A stretch of DNA of 64,000 nt from Metarhizium brunneum (taxonomy: Eukaryota > Ascomycota > Sordariomycetes > Hypocreales > Clavicipitaceae): assembly GCF_013426205.1 (NCBI RefSeq), contig NC_089422.1, positions 7,777,001 through 7,841,000 on the forward strand, written 5' to 3'. The notes under the pieces were generated by a model. It saw only the letters and a program-made list of their open reading frames with translations, was not told where the DNA came from and did not search any database. Positions 1-10,363 of the stretch are shown one piece after another. Every line of letters begins with the position of its first letter. The first letter of the stretch is position 1. Made by a program: the position numbers and the translations under genes.

Positions 1-373
1 GATGACAGCCATCTATATCTTGGTTATCTGGAAGTGCACGTACGCAACCATGGCGTACCCGAACAACGCAATTCTTCTGGCAAACTCGGCTCCAACGAAG
101 GAGGTTCTAGGTACTATCAACGGCATCGCAGCCTCTACGGCCAGTCTGTGCAGAGCTCTCGGCCCAACCGTCTCCGGTTTCTTGTATGCTGCTGGATTGC
201 ATACCGGCTACTCTGGTTTGGCCTGGTGGTTCAGCGGGGTGGTGACTTTGGTCGGAGCTTATCTGAGTTCCCAAATTTCTGAAAATGGATCGCAGGCCAC
301 AGGAGTAGGAAATGATGATCCTCTTCTGGACGAACGATTGCTCGATGATTACGATGACAACGACGTTGTCTGA
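1..373 (+). CDS. MFS transporter, C-terminal part (gene cut by window edge)
   Basis: The last ~124 codons of a membrane transporter; the rest lies left of the window, so the true start is not visible (the ATG at base 2 is just an internal Met). What remains has hydrophobic helices around residues 1-30, 55-70 and 72-92, with a polar loop between the first two and a small-residue-rich helix (Arg-Ala-Leu-Gly-Pro then Ser-Gly-Phe). That pattern is usual in helices 10-12 of fungal major facilitator proteins. The tail is acidic and ends in Asp/Asn-rich residues, so it is probably cytoplasmic. Family membership is inferred from the helix pattern and Leu-Gly-Pro motif; the substrate cannot be told. 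The TGA stop at 371-373 is followed by an A-rich run at 388-396. Confidence 0.75.
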   Translation, partial: MTAIYILVIWKCTYATMAYPNNAILLANSAPTKEVLGTINGIAASTASLCRALGPTVSGFLYAAGLHTGYSGLAWWFSGVVTLVGAYLSSQISENGSQATGVGNDDPLLDERLLDDYDDNDVV

Positions 374-2791
374 TACCTTATCTTTTCGAAAAAAAAAACA
401 TGCCTGGAAGATCGCATTCTGAGTCTTTTGTCTGCTCCATTTTTACTTTTCCTATACACAATTCCTTCAATCTGCAACATTTAGGATACCACCCGTATAC
501 CCGCCTCGGCATTTTTACTCTTTCTTCCCACTACTTTTTCTCCTTGTCGTCTAAACCAGAATTAAGGTTGGCGTTTCAGGACGTTCTCGGAAACCACGGT
601 TATATTTGGTAGCATAGACTTTTTTTTTTCTTCTTCAATCATGAGACAACCAGATCCCTCGCAGAATATTAGGCTCGAGCTACCTCTGGAGCCATTTTGC
701 TTTCTTTTCTTTTTCTCCCCCTTTTCTCAGGTTCAACATGTGGCTCGGCTCATGTTTGTCGCCCAGTGGTTTTAAAGTACGATTATTTATTTCATTTACC
801 GGCAACGGTAATCTCTGTCATCGTGTTAAAATGCATTTCTACTATTTTCTCTCCTGTCGCCTTTTCCCTTTTTGTTTCATATACAGACTGGAGGTTGATA
901 TATGACCCGAGGGATGGCAACGTCACTCAGGGCACACCTGGCGTTGCACGGAACGGTAATGAATGGGATTTTGCATAAACTCGGGGCTATCTTACGAGTT
1001 TCGAGATTTGGATTTTGCATGACTGCTGCATTGAGCGTGGGTACTCAGGATATGGTGGTGAGATGGGAGCGGAAACTCCCGGGCTTAAGTTTAGAGATGT
1101 GACCGCATTTACAGGAATGCATAACAAATACCCCATGATGATAGGATATGAAATTCTGGCTTTAATGTTGTTGCACGTATACGTGTTAGATGAATTGCTT
1201 GCCTTGCCGACTATTTGAGCGTTGTATGTACACGTACGTACAAGTCCATGAGTCCTGTCAAGTCTCCCGCGGCTGTATGGGAGGATGCGCGGAAGAGGGC
1301 GCGGCAGACGGGCCAATGAAACAAGGCACTAGCAAAACAGGCGGAATATGCATTTAAGGCGAATATAGGAATATTTACCAAACCCCATGGCCGCCCCGAG
1401 AGGATAAAAACAAGTACGTACCAGGCAACTCGACGTATTATTGCAGGCGGAGTACGGAGTGCCGATGACGGCCTGGTGCGACCTCTATTCAACATCCGAA
1501 TGGATTCGACCCCACAAGCGTCAAATGGATTTTCTTGTCTGATGGAACCATTTATTATGCTTACTGCACTCGGTAGGTACATGTGTATGTACTCTGAACC
1601 TGAGTACTACTCTGGCAGGCATTAATCAATGTACATGTTGTTATCGATGCACTCCACACTTTTCCCCACGGGAACTCGTGGAACGGGCCTCGATGGGCCA
1701 TGGCTGCAGAGAAGCACAGTCCGTCGCTTACCGAAGACGGGCCAAGAATAAGCAGGCAGACGGCCGTCGCGGACGGAGCACATTGGCCGTAGGTGAGCCT
1801 GATGAAGCCGTCGAGCTGGTAACAAGAGGGCCAGGGCGGGCTCGGGCAACGGCCCAAGATTCAAGCAAGATTGACAGTGACAGCAAAGGCGCGTCTCAGC
1901 CGCAGCCGCGCAGCATTGTACATACATTGCACATATGTACATATGTATATGCAAGTTTCCTCGGCCCCGTAGTCCCGGCCGCTTCTCGTACAAATTCTCC
2001 GTCATCCGCGTTTCCTGCCATCTCCATCTCCGTCTCCATCTCGACCAACTCCACGGCCATTGGCTGTCGCACGAGTCAAGGTCCAGCTGTTGCTTGGCCA
2101 CCGCTCCACAACCTGAACCCAAGGCCTCGTCCAAATAGCAGTAGTAATACTACATACTACTCCGTACTCGAGTTGGCGCCTTGGAAAGCTCACTAGCGTC
2201 TGGTCGACAGGGTCCAAAGTTGGTTCCTATCTTTCCGCGCAGCCATCCTTCTTCAGGGTCTGGTGCCTGGACGCCGGGTCGCAGCCATCATCCAGGCAAG
2301 AAGACATTTCACAACTTCACGACACTCTCTCGGTGTGGGCATGTGCACATTTGCATTTGCACTTGCACTTGTACATTGGCACACGTGCGTATTGTGCTTG
2401 GCCAGAAACAGGTAAGCGGCTCGGCTTACACTTGGTATTTTTTTCCCTCTCTCCATCTCTCTCTTTCTCTCGCTGCCTTGTCTCACCCGGCGCCAAATCC
2501 CAAGTCGTTGTACTCCGTACTTTTGGCAAGTGCGACCTGACGGGATAACCATACTGGTCTGACACCCCGCCATTGCCGGCACTTTCGCCAGTCAACCCCA
2601 GAACCCGAGCTCTCGAGTGCTACCTCGAGCTAACGCGCGCATGTCATCTTGGGGCATTAGGACATCCTGCGCCGCAAGAAGAACCCGTCCACCACATCAT
2701 CATCACCAAACTTTGGCCTAGATCTCATAATCCTTCACCCCTTCCTCGTCTGCCCGTCACGGCGGCACACGTCGCAGGGGACCTTGCAGCC
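374..2791. other. Intergenic, no supported gene; leader of the Zn2Cys6 gene
   Basis: About 2.4 kb between the transporter stop and the regulator start. All open frames here are short, overlap each other on both strands and show no protein-family features. It contains TACTCCGTAC at 2158-2167 and 2511-2520, alternating TATGTACA-type sequence near 1226-1245 and 1918-1950, and a pyrimidine-rich tract at about 2440-2480 that looks like a fungal promoter or 5' leader. Confidence 0.6.
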
Positions 2792-5700
2792 ATGCCATCG
2801 CATGGCTCTCCGTCTCCCGGTCACCAACAAGGGACAAAACGGCAGCGACAATCCTCTTACGACGCCGCATCGGATCGCAACAGCCAAACAAGCCCGAGTG
2901 AGCAGCTCGCCGGCGATGCCAGCCAGTCAGCCGCCGGCCCTGCCGATGCTGCTAATGCCGGCCCTGCAAAGGGTGGTCAAAGCAGCAACTTTCGCAATGT
3001 GAGCGCCTGCAACCGGTGCCGCCTACGTAAGAATCGATGCGACCAAAAGTTGCCCAGCTGTGCGAGCTGTGCCAAGGTCGGTGTTGCCTGTGTTGGTTAC
3101 GACCCTATTACTAAGAAAGAGATCCCTAGAAGGTACGTATGTGAATTCCCGGACGTCTGGCGATATGCTCAAGTAACTAGATGCCCAGGTATCTGGGTAG
3201 CTTGGGTCAATGATGCTTGAAAATCAAGTCTTGAAGCTCCGTGGCTTCGGGCCCAGGGACGTCGTATCATTCTTTCCCGATGATGATGCTAACGTACTCG
3301 CCCGTAGCTATGTCTTCTACTTGGAAACTCGAGTGGAGCTGCTCGAGAAGCTGCTCGTCGCCAATAACATATCTTTCCCACCGGCAGAGAATCTTGAGCT
3401 GTGCTCGCGGCCCTCGGCTGATGCTGCGAGCACCCTGTCTGCAACGGATAGTGGTTACTCGGGCCAGTCTGAGTCTGGTGACCGCGCACATCGCGGACAG
3501 CACCATGCGTTGGAAGCGCTCAAGGCAAAGAAGGCTCCTCAGAGCCCAGCATTGGCCAGCATTATCAGCCCGCCAAAGGCTAGATCTCTTGCCTCGGCAT
3601 CTGGCGTTTCTTTTGCGCGCGTCGTCTTTGCTGCCGTTCAATATTCCGTATCCGAGCAGACAGGCTCCGCAGAGCGTAGCGCAGGTCGTAAACAAAGTGT
3701 CAGCGGTGCCTCTGCCTCCATGAGGGATTCGTTCTTCGGCCTTCATACTCGGCCTACCATCCAGCCGGCACCTTTCCCCAAGAAGGAGGAGGGTCTGCGT
3801 CTGGCTACACTGTACTTTGAGCATGCTAATCCTCAAATACCCGTCCTTCATCGCGTAGAGTTTATGCAGACGTTTGAAAAGGCTTACAAGAATGCCTCAA
3901 AGGGATTGACTGCTCGCGAGCTGTACATGATCAACATGGTGTTTGCCATCGGATCTGGTGTTATTCTTGGGGAGCCGGTGAGGACACCTGCGCCGACAAA
4001 TCCCAGATTGCCACTTGATCAGGCTCCGGGCGCCTGTCAACCAGAAGAGTATCATGCTAGTGCCATTGTACATCTGGAGGAATGCCTGAGCACAAGTGGT
4101 GGCTACTTGGAGGTCCTTCAGGCCGTATTGCTGCTTGCGAACTTTGCGCTATTGCGACCAGTGCCACCGGGACTATGGTACTACTGACTTTTGAAAATTT
4201 GTGTTTGCCCTTGTCGTCACTTTTGGCTAACCTTTATGGTGCAGGTACATTACTGGAGTGGCTGTACGGCTGGCTGTAGATCTGGGTCTTCACCATGAGG
4301 ATGGAGGAGATGCCGATGCAATTCCACCAGAGCCAACCTCCGATCCCCATGCTGCTCAGGCTGCCGAGATTCGCGACGGCAGTGCTCAAGACCGTGGCCG
4401 ACGACATTGGATTCGCGACTTGCGACGACGCTTGTGGTGGTGCACATACACCTTTGATCGACTAGTCAGCACGTGTGTTGGTCGACCATTCGGTGTCAGC
4501 GACGAAATCATTACAACTGAGCTACCTTCGCTCCTTGACGACGAATACATCACCCGGAACGGATTCTTAGAACCTCCAGAAGGCGATGACCACCCCAGCT
4601 ACAAGCATGTGGCGCACCATTACTTCCGCCTGCGACTACTCCAATCCGAGATTCTGCAGGTCTTGCAGCACAACCAGGCACAAATAGCACGAGCATCAAA
4701 CGCCAACCAGGCCAAGCTGTACCCAGAAATGCGCTCTCACCTGCCTTCGCCCTTCCTAGTGCACTTTGATTCATTCCGATCATGGCGCGTGGATATCGAT
4801 AGAAGGTTATATTTATGGAAGGTGTCTGCGCCGACGAGAGAAGAGACTGGGGTGGCATTCTCAACTGAATTCCTCGAACTCAACTACTGGCAGGCTATCA
4901 TCCTGCTCTATAGACAAAGCTTGAGCGTGCCAGCCATGTTTGAAGGGGAGTATAACACTTCTGATGAGGTCAACAGCCCAACGGCTTTTACTGCAGAACT
5001 ACGTGAGGATGAGGACGGCATCTATCTCAAAGTTGCAGAGGCTGGACAAAAGATCTTGCGCATTTACCGGCAGCTTCATCTCAGTGGATTGGTCAGCTAT
5101 ACCTACCTATCAACTCATCATTTGTTCATGGCTGGCATTTCGTACCTGTATGCCATTTGGCACTCACCGGTAGTACGAAGCCGCTTGGTACGTGTGGATT
5201 GATGCACATCCAAAAACCTCGCTTGAACTTGACCTGACTAACCACGCGGCAGAGCATGGAAGAAGTCGATTTTACCGTTTTAGCAGCCAAGTCCGTCTTT
5301 TCTGACATGGTTGATAAGTGTCCGCCGGCTGAGACATGTCGGGATGCCTTTGAGCGAACAGCCAAGACAACAATCAAGATGGCTAGCTCCAGTGGTGGGT
5401 TCGGCGTGCCGCCCCAACAGCCGCGGCGACGGCGCAGGGAAACGATGCCGTGGACAAGTACCCAGGACGGCTCGTCCATGAAGCCTCCGGCCCGCGCTCA
5501 TCGGCATCGCCAATCGGAGGCCGCGCCTTTTCCGTTTGACCTATCGTTGTCAGACGGCTTATCGTCTCCAAGCATGTCCAACGCTGGAGACATGGCCGCT
5601 CAGCATACTCCCCCACTCGGAAAGACTAGTAAAACCTATGATAGCGATGCATTCATGAGTGGTCAGGGCGCAGCTCGTAGTGGCCCTAGCCCCAGCGATG

Positions 5701-6119
5701 CAATGAGCCAGGATGATGGAGGATCCTCTATTGACCCGTCTCTGGTGCCTTCGACTCCCACGACACGACGCAGTGCGCCGCAGCATGGAGCGTCCGGCGG
5801 TTCCTTCCTAGGCCAGCAATTCGGTCTGCAAGGATCAATGGACTACCCCGACGCACAAACCATGGAGTTTCTGAACAACCTTGGTGCAACTCCGGATGGC
5901 GATATAAACGGCGTCGACCAGGCACACATGGATTTAGGGTTCGGAATGAACTGGGATGGCATGCATACCGAGTACGGGGACGGACAGCAAATCAATCCAT
6001 TTGATACCTTCTTTTTCGGTGGCCAGCAGGGCAGCGGAGGCGTTGGCAACATCAACGAAGACGATAAAAACAACAATGACAGCAGCAACGGCAATAGTAA
6101 CAACAGGAACAACAATTGA
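2792..6119 (+). CDS. Zn2Cys6 transcription factor, Ppr1/UaY-like
   Basis: Nuclear DNA-binding regulator, 1006 aa from four exons: 2792-3132, 3308-4177, 4245-5187, 5253-6119. The zinc cluster has Cys at 73, 76, 83, 90, 93 and 100. It is followed by VGYDPITKKEIPR and, across the first splice, SYVFYLETRVELLEKLL, a linker plus short coiled coil as in the yeast Ppr1/Aspergillus UaY group. The central part (about residues 250-640) matches the fungal-specific transcription factor domain, including a conserved start around FARVVFAAVQ. The C-terminus is disordered and ends in an Asn-rich tail. All junctions are GT-AG and keep frame; the 175-bp first intron is the longest here and could hide a microexon. 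An in-frame Met at 2573 would add 73 residues, but the ATG at 2792 has the better context (GCAGCCATGCC). The target pathway is unknown; the purine/pyrimidine link is only a family analogy. Confidence 0.88.
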
Positions 6120-6690
6120 AGTTGCTTTGAAGAACCGGAAACTCTTAAACAGAAAGAATATTGGGCGACGGCATTTTTTATACATGGTGGTTCGGCGCAA
6201 GTATCTTGCAGGCCTCTCTGCGACGGAGACGAGCCTGTATTTTATATATACCCCTATGGAATCAGATGGTTGGTTGTACAGCATTGAACAGCGTGGTCGG
6301 GTCGGCGTGTGCCTCCCCAAAAAAATGACCCTTGTTGCATTTCAAGGCGTTGCATGGGGTCTGCCTGGTGATCAATTTGGCTTGGCGAGGATGAGACTGG
6401 GGCGTTGAGCATGTATTTGTATATAGAATGAGATGTGAGAAGCTAAAGTGTCTATGAAATGAGTCGCAATCAAGTACAGAATAAAGCGCAATCCAACGAG
6501 AAACGCTACACGAGGAAACAAAAATATCGTAACATCATAGCTTCAGGTTTTCACCAAGACGATTGGCGATGCCAAATTGCCGGCTTCATCCAAGAGCAAA
6601 AGACGGCAGGGGCTCGCCGCAAAATACTATTTCCAGCAGTGTACCGAGTACCGTATGTCGGCGTCTGTTCGGCCAAAGAGAGGCCCAGGC
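6120..6690. other. Intergenic, convergent 3' ends
   Basis: 570 bp between the regulator's stop and the stop of the oppositely oriented membrane protein gene. It should hold both 3' UTRs. I see no gene, repeat or RNA signal in it. Confidence 0.6.
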
Positions 6691-7293
6691 CTAGCTGTAC
6701 CTCCTGCTCCTCCTCTGGTCGTCACTCCTGCGGCGACTGCTGTGCCGGCTCGACCTCCGCCTGCTCCCGCGCCTGCTCCGCCTCGGCGGCTCGTGCTCCT
6801 CAATCACGACCACCTCGTCCTCGAGGCGGCCCCCGGGCCTCCGGGGGGCTGGGGCTGCTGCCCTCGGCGGCGGGGGCACATTGACGGCCACGGGGGACGG
6901 CGGCACGGGCACCGAACCGGGGACGACGCGGGGCCGCCTGCCGCTGCCGCCGTCCTCTCGCACGTGCACCTCCAGCGTCTCCGTCTCCGTCTCGGTGGCG
7001 TGCGCGTGCCGCGGCGGGCGCCTGCGCTTCCGGGGGCGGAAGCTCAGCACGCTCGAAGACGACAGGTCGTGCGTCGTCGTTGTCGTCAGGACGAGGGCGG
7101 GCCCGCAGCCCAGCGCCGTGTACAGCAGGTACAGGAGGAGCAGGGCGCCGGCGACGGAGCCCAGCACGATGCCGACCACGACGCCCGGCGGCAGGGAGGA
7201 GTCGAGGTCGCCGTAGGCCGTGGGGATGAAGGCGTCTGTCGGCGTTGGGGTGGGCGCGGTGGGTGCGTTTTGGCGCGCGTGGAGCGCCGGCAT
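6691..7293 (-). CDS. Small single-pass membrane protein, function unknown
   Basis: 200-aa intronless frame. A short Pro/Thr-rich N-terminus (no cleavable signal) precedes one strong hydrophobic segment at about residues 36-60, rich in Gly/Val then Leu. Next comes a basic Arg-Pro stretch (about 85-95), a Pro-rich linker, an acidic patch and an Arg/Ser-rich tail (about 170-200). This is the architecture of many small fungal membrane proteins with an outside N-terminus and cytosolic basic tail; I do not recognise a named family. The locus is very GC-rich, so long open frames occur in other phases (6577-7497 plus; 6800-7456 minus). This frame was chosen because it alone gives a coherent protein with a transmembrane helix. 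Confidence 0.68.
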   Translation of the reverse strand: MPALHARQNAPTAPTPTPTDAFIPTAYGDLDSSLPPGVVVGIVLGSVAGALLLLYLLYTALGCGPALVLTTTTTHDLSSSSVLSFRPRKRRRPPRHAHATETETETLEVHVREDGGSGRRPRVVPGSVPVPPSPVAVNVPPPPRAAAPAPRRPGGRLEDEVVVIEEHEPPRRSRRGSRRRSSRHSSRRRSDDQRRSRRYS

Positions 7294-8071
7294 CTTTGCT
7301 GGTGGCCGGGGGGGAAGGGGAAAAGGGAAAAGATGCGAGGTGAGGGTTTTTTTTTTCCCCCGTCATCCCATTGTTTGGGGAAGGGGGAGGGGCGATGGCG
7401 TCCCTTTTTGACGGGCTCGGGAGGGGGGAGGACAAAGACGAGGCTGCTGGTGTCAATGCATTGGGGTGGTTTCTGGTTTCCGGCGTTGCGCGTGTAATCC
7501 TGATGGCGCGGGCGCTTTGTTTGGTCGGCGGTCATTGGTGTGCGGGGACGGCAATGCGGCCTGTTGACATTGACCTCTTTTATTTTTATTCTTTTGTTGT
7601 TTTGGGATTCTGAGATGAAACAAGGTGGTTAGGCGGGCGTCTTTTTGTACCATCATGTAACTGATACTTGGGGTAATCAGCGCCTGGGTACAAGTGTGCT
7701 CTGTGCATTGTCGGGGAAATCGGAGCTTTGCCTGTTTGAAAGAGCGCAGGCCAGCCCCCGAAGCATCTGATTGGCTCCAGGGGCCATAGTCCTCGGTAAC
7801 TGGTCGATAAAACGTGGCTTGGGCTGCCCACGTGCAAATAAATAACATCGTGAAATCGCATCGTGATGGCGCTGCGTTCACGCTGCGGCTCCCGACTCGC
7901 GTTGCTTCTCGCCGAGTCGTCCTGGGCCTGTCAGAATTTGCCCTGGTTCTTGGCGAGGTGCTCGAATTCAGCTCCGTGTCAGCATTACGCCGTCTCACTC
8001 CACACGAAGCCCATCCCCCACCCGTAAGCCAACGGGTTTATAAGCTACTTCAGCATCGGTTTCTTTCACCT
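7294..8071. other. Intergenic, upstream of membrane protein and of tRNA-Phe
   Basis: Upstream DNA of the minus-strand membrane protein gene, up to the tRNA. It has a G-rich stretch at about 7300-7440. Open frames on both strands overlap and lack protein features. No promoter element is clear enough to name. Confidence 0.5.
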
Positions 8072-8170
8072 GCGGTCATAGATTAGCTGGGAGATCGTCA
8101 GACTGAAGTCCAGGCTTCAATCCTACGGATGCCTATCTGAAGGTCGTGTGTTCAAGTCACACTGACCGCA
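8072..8170 (+). tRNA. tRNA-Phe (GAA) with 26-nt intron
   Basis: A full cloverleaf can be folded by eye. Acceptor stem GCGGTCA pairs with TGACCGC and the discriminator base is A8170. The D arm is GATT/GATC around AGCTGGGA. Anticodon stem TCAGA (8098-8102) pairs with TCTGA (8136-8140). The T arm is GTGTG/CACAC with loop TTCAAGT. Anticodon GAA lies at 8105-8107. The intron (8109-8134) starts one base 3' of the anticodon, the canonical nuclear position, and contains CTTC able to pair with the anticodon-loop GAAG. CCA is not encoded, as expected for a eukaryote. Confidence 0.95.
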
Positions 8171-8494
8171 TATCTTTCTTTTTGTCTCTTTTCTTGGGGA
8201 CTGACGGGGGGTCTTCGTTTATGATTTTTTTTTAAAAAAAAAAACTTACTTTTGATTTGATTAGAGCCTACTTTATGTGGGTTGCGCGCTTTCTATTTGT
8301 TCGTTTTTTCTGGCTAACAATAAGCAATCAAGCTCGCTGCCCTTAACAACCATCTCCCAATCTGGGTTTGCCAAATTTTCATGAGACAGGTAACAATGAG
8401 ATGCATTTGCTCAATATCGGAACCAGAGATTATTTCGTCATGCCAGTCTATTCGGCCAAGTGTTTACTTCTCCCAAACAACAAAAGCCCAGGCA
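8171..8494. other. Intergenic between tRNA-Phe and Cys-rich protein gene
   Basis: About 320 bp. It holds the Pol III terminator and the abrupt T9A11 switch at 8225-8244, and otherwise the 3' flank of the minus-strand gene. No gene is seen. Confidence 0.5.
8179..8183 (+). terminator. RNA polymerase III terminator of tRNA-Phe
   Basis: A run of five T's nine bases after the tRNA 3' end, in the position and form of a Pol III stop signal. A longer T9A11 block follows at 8225-8244. Confidence 0.7.
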
Positions 8495-9638
8495 CTACAG
8501 CATCACTGCCAACGCGCCGGTACTAACTCCTAGAGCGACAGACATGGTGGTAAGGATATCCATGCTAGACCACAAGGAGGCGGCGGCACCGGGACTATCA
8601 GGCCGACGAGTACCGGTAGCGCCGGTAGCCGCCGTTGTCGGGCTACTTTTTTCATTCCCTCCGCCGTTGTCAGCCGTGTTCTCGCTGCCGCCACCACTGT
8701 TCGGAGTGTCAGTGGCGGTTGGTCCGTCAGTGCCCTCGGCTCCCTTGCGCGTGCTGCCAGTCAGAGAAGCGAGGCTCGTTGCCGACGCGGGCGTCGAAAA
8801 ACTGAGCGTGCTGGAAATGGAGCTGAAGTAGCTCGAGGCGGCGGCGGCGGCGGTCGTGCTGACGCTCAAGACGCTGGTGGTCGACGTGCGGGCCGAGGTG
8901 ACGACGGACGCCTCAATGACGGTAGAGTAGGTCCAGTAGTAGTAGTAATAGTACCAGGTCATGGTCCAGTAGTAGTACTGCTTGCGGGTTGTCGTGTAGG
9001 TTCTCGTGGTGGTGCGGCTTGTGGCATATGTGGTTCGGCCGTTTTCCACACGCGCTGTGCATCGTGAGTCGGTGCAGCAGACGGGCAGGTTTCCCTGGCT
9101 GGATAGGATGTAGCAATGGTTTCCGGCTTCGCAGTATCGTCCGTTCTTGCAGCATTCGGCGCTGGAGGGGATGCAGCGGTCGTTTCCGCAGCACTGTTCC
9201 CTCAGTTTACACGGTCCTTGGGGGCAGCATCGTGAGTCCGAGGGCAGACAGTAGCCATGGCCGCAGCATCTGGTAGATGTAGGGCAGCAGCGTCCAAAGG
9301 CTTGATGCATCAAGAAACAGAGTTGGTCAAACAGTCTCGCGGGATGGAGGGTTCGCCGTACCTGAACAGTACCAATAGCCTGCTTCGCAAGACTGTCTCT
9401 TGTTAAGAACATGCAGCACGCCGTCCGCAGACAGGGCAGCACTTCCAAACATGGGATCATCAGAATCTCTTTGCCGTAAAGGATTCTTCAACGCGCCGAG
9501 CTTGGATGGTCCACCAACAGCATCAATGACCATCTCCTCGACCTCAAACTCCTCCACACGGCCCTCGAGGCTGCCGTCATAGTTGAGAATGAGTTCGCCA
9601 GTCGCCAACGAGGCAAAGAAAATATTAGTGAGGAGCAT
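8495..9638 (-). CDS. Secreted Cys-rich protein, probably GPI-anchored
   Basis: 360 aa from two exons on the minus strand: 9638-9362 and 9300-8495 (61-bp intron). The splice joins YWYCS to AFGRCC and continues one cysteine array. A hydrophobic N-terminus suggests secretion. From about residue 86 to 165 there is a dense Cys array with repeated CC pairs (RCCP, RCCGHGYC, RCCPQG, QCCGN, ECCKNG, VCCTD), like stacked disulphide knots. It is followed by a striking aromatic run (KQYYYWTMTWYYYYYYWTYS), then a long Ser/Thr/Ala-rich stalk. The C-terminal hydrophobic segment fits a GPI-anchor signal. Likely location is the cell wall or surface; no enzymatic motif is visible and the ligand is unknown. GPI anchoring is inferred from architecture. 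Confidence 0.82.
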
Positions 9639-10363
9639 CTTTAGATACTATGTGCAGATCAGTGAGGCTATACAAGCCAGTTAACAAGATTATTGTCAAC
9701 AAAATACAGGAGGAGCTGGCACACACACAAGCTCCTAGTAATGGAATAGAAAGACGGCTCTGTGCGTCGACCTAGGGATAATGCTCACTACTTATCTGAT
9801 TCCTTCAAGATCATCGCTTCATCCCTGCGGTTGTGGCATATTCCACAGCCGCACCCTTGCAGGCTGGAAATAATGGCATCTTCAACCTAGCCATCAGCCC
9901 TGTCTTGACTGGCGCCACCGGGACGTGTTAGGGGAGTCCGTTCGACTGATATGTAAGCTGCGGAGTAGATTTTCCCCGTTTCTGCTGAGAAGATGGCGTT
10001 CACGACTGCATTCGAGGGCAGGCCCAAGTAGTGAAGCCCAGGTTTAGAGGATAAACTAAGACTTCAGCTGCCAAGCACCGACCTCGTTTGGCGTGGAGGG
10101 TGGATATCTCGCCGCAGCCGCATTGTGGTGTCTGCCCAGTAGGCTTTTTCATCGAGTGTAGGCACGCATCAAGAACCACGGGGAAGGTGCAAACGTCCTC
10201 TTTCCAACAACTTCACAGTGTGAGAATTCATGCCCTTCCATGAGCTAGTTGGTCATGAGTCTTTCTTTATAGCTAAGCTACGCGATAAGAATTCGTTACC
10301 GAGCTATACACACAGTTGGCTGCGAAGCATATATGCCAAAAACAATTTCAAACTGGCAGTCCT
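9639..10363. other. Intergenic, no gene seen
   Basis: About 720 bp: the upstream region of the Cys-rich protein gene and the 3' flank of the dehydrogenase gene. Only short open frames are present; no repeats or RNA genes recognised. Confidence 0.55.

Noticed and set aside
3133..3307. Extra microexon inside the first intron of the Ppr1-like gene
   Set aside because: An internal AG|GT pair near 3190 is possible, but direct joining of 3132 to 3308 restores the conserved IPRSYVFYLETR segment exactly, so no extra exon is needed.
6577..7497. 306-codon plus-strand frame over the small membrane protein gene
   Set aside because: Product of high GC (few stops). Its protein is Pro/Arg/Ala low-complexity with no helix or motif, whereas the minus-strand frame has a clean transmembrane segment.
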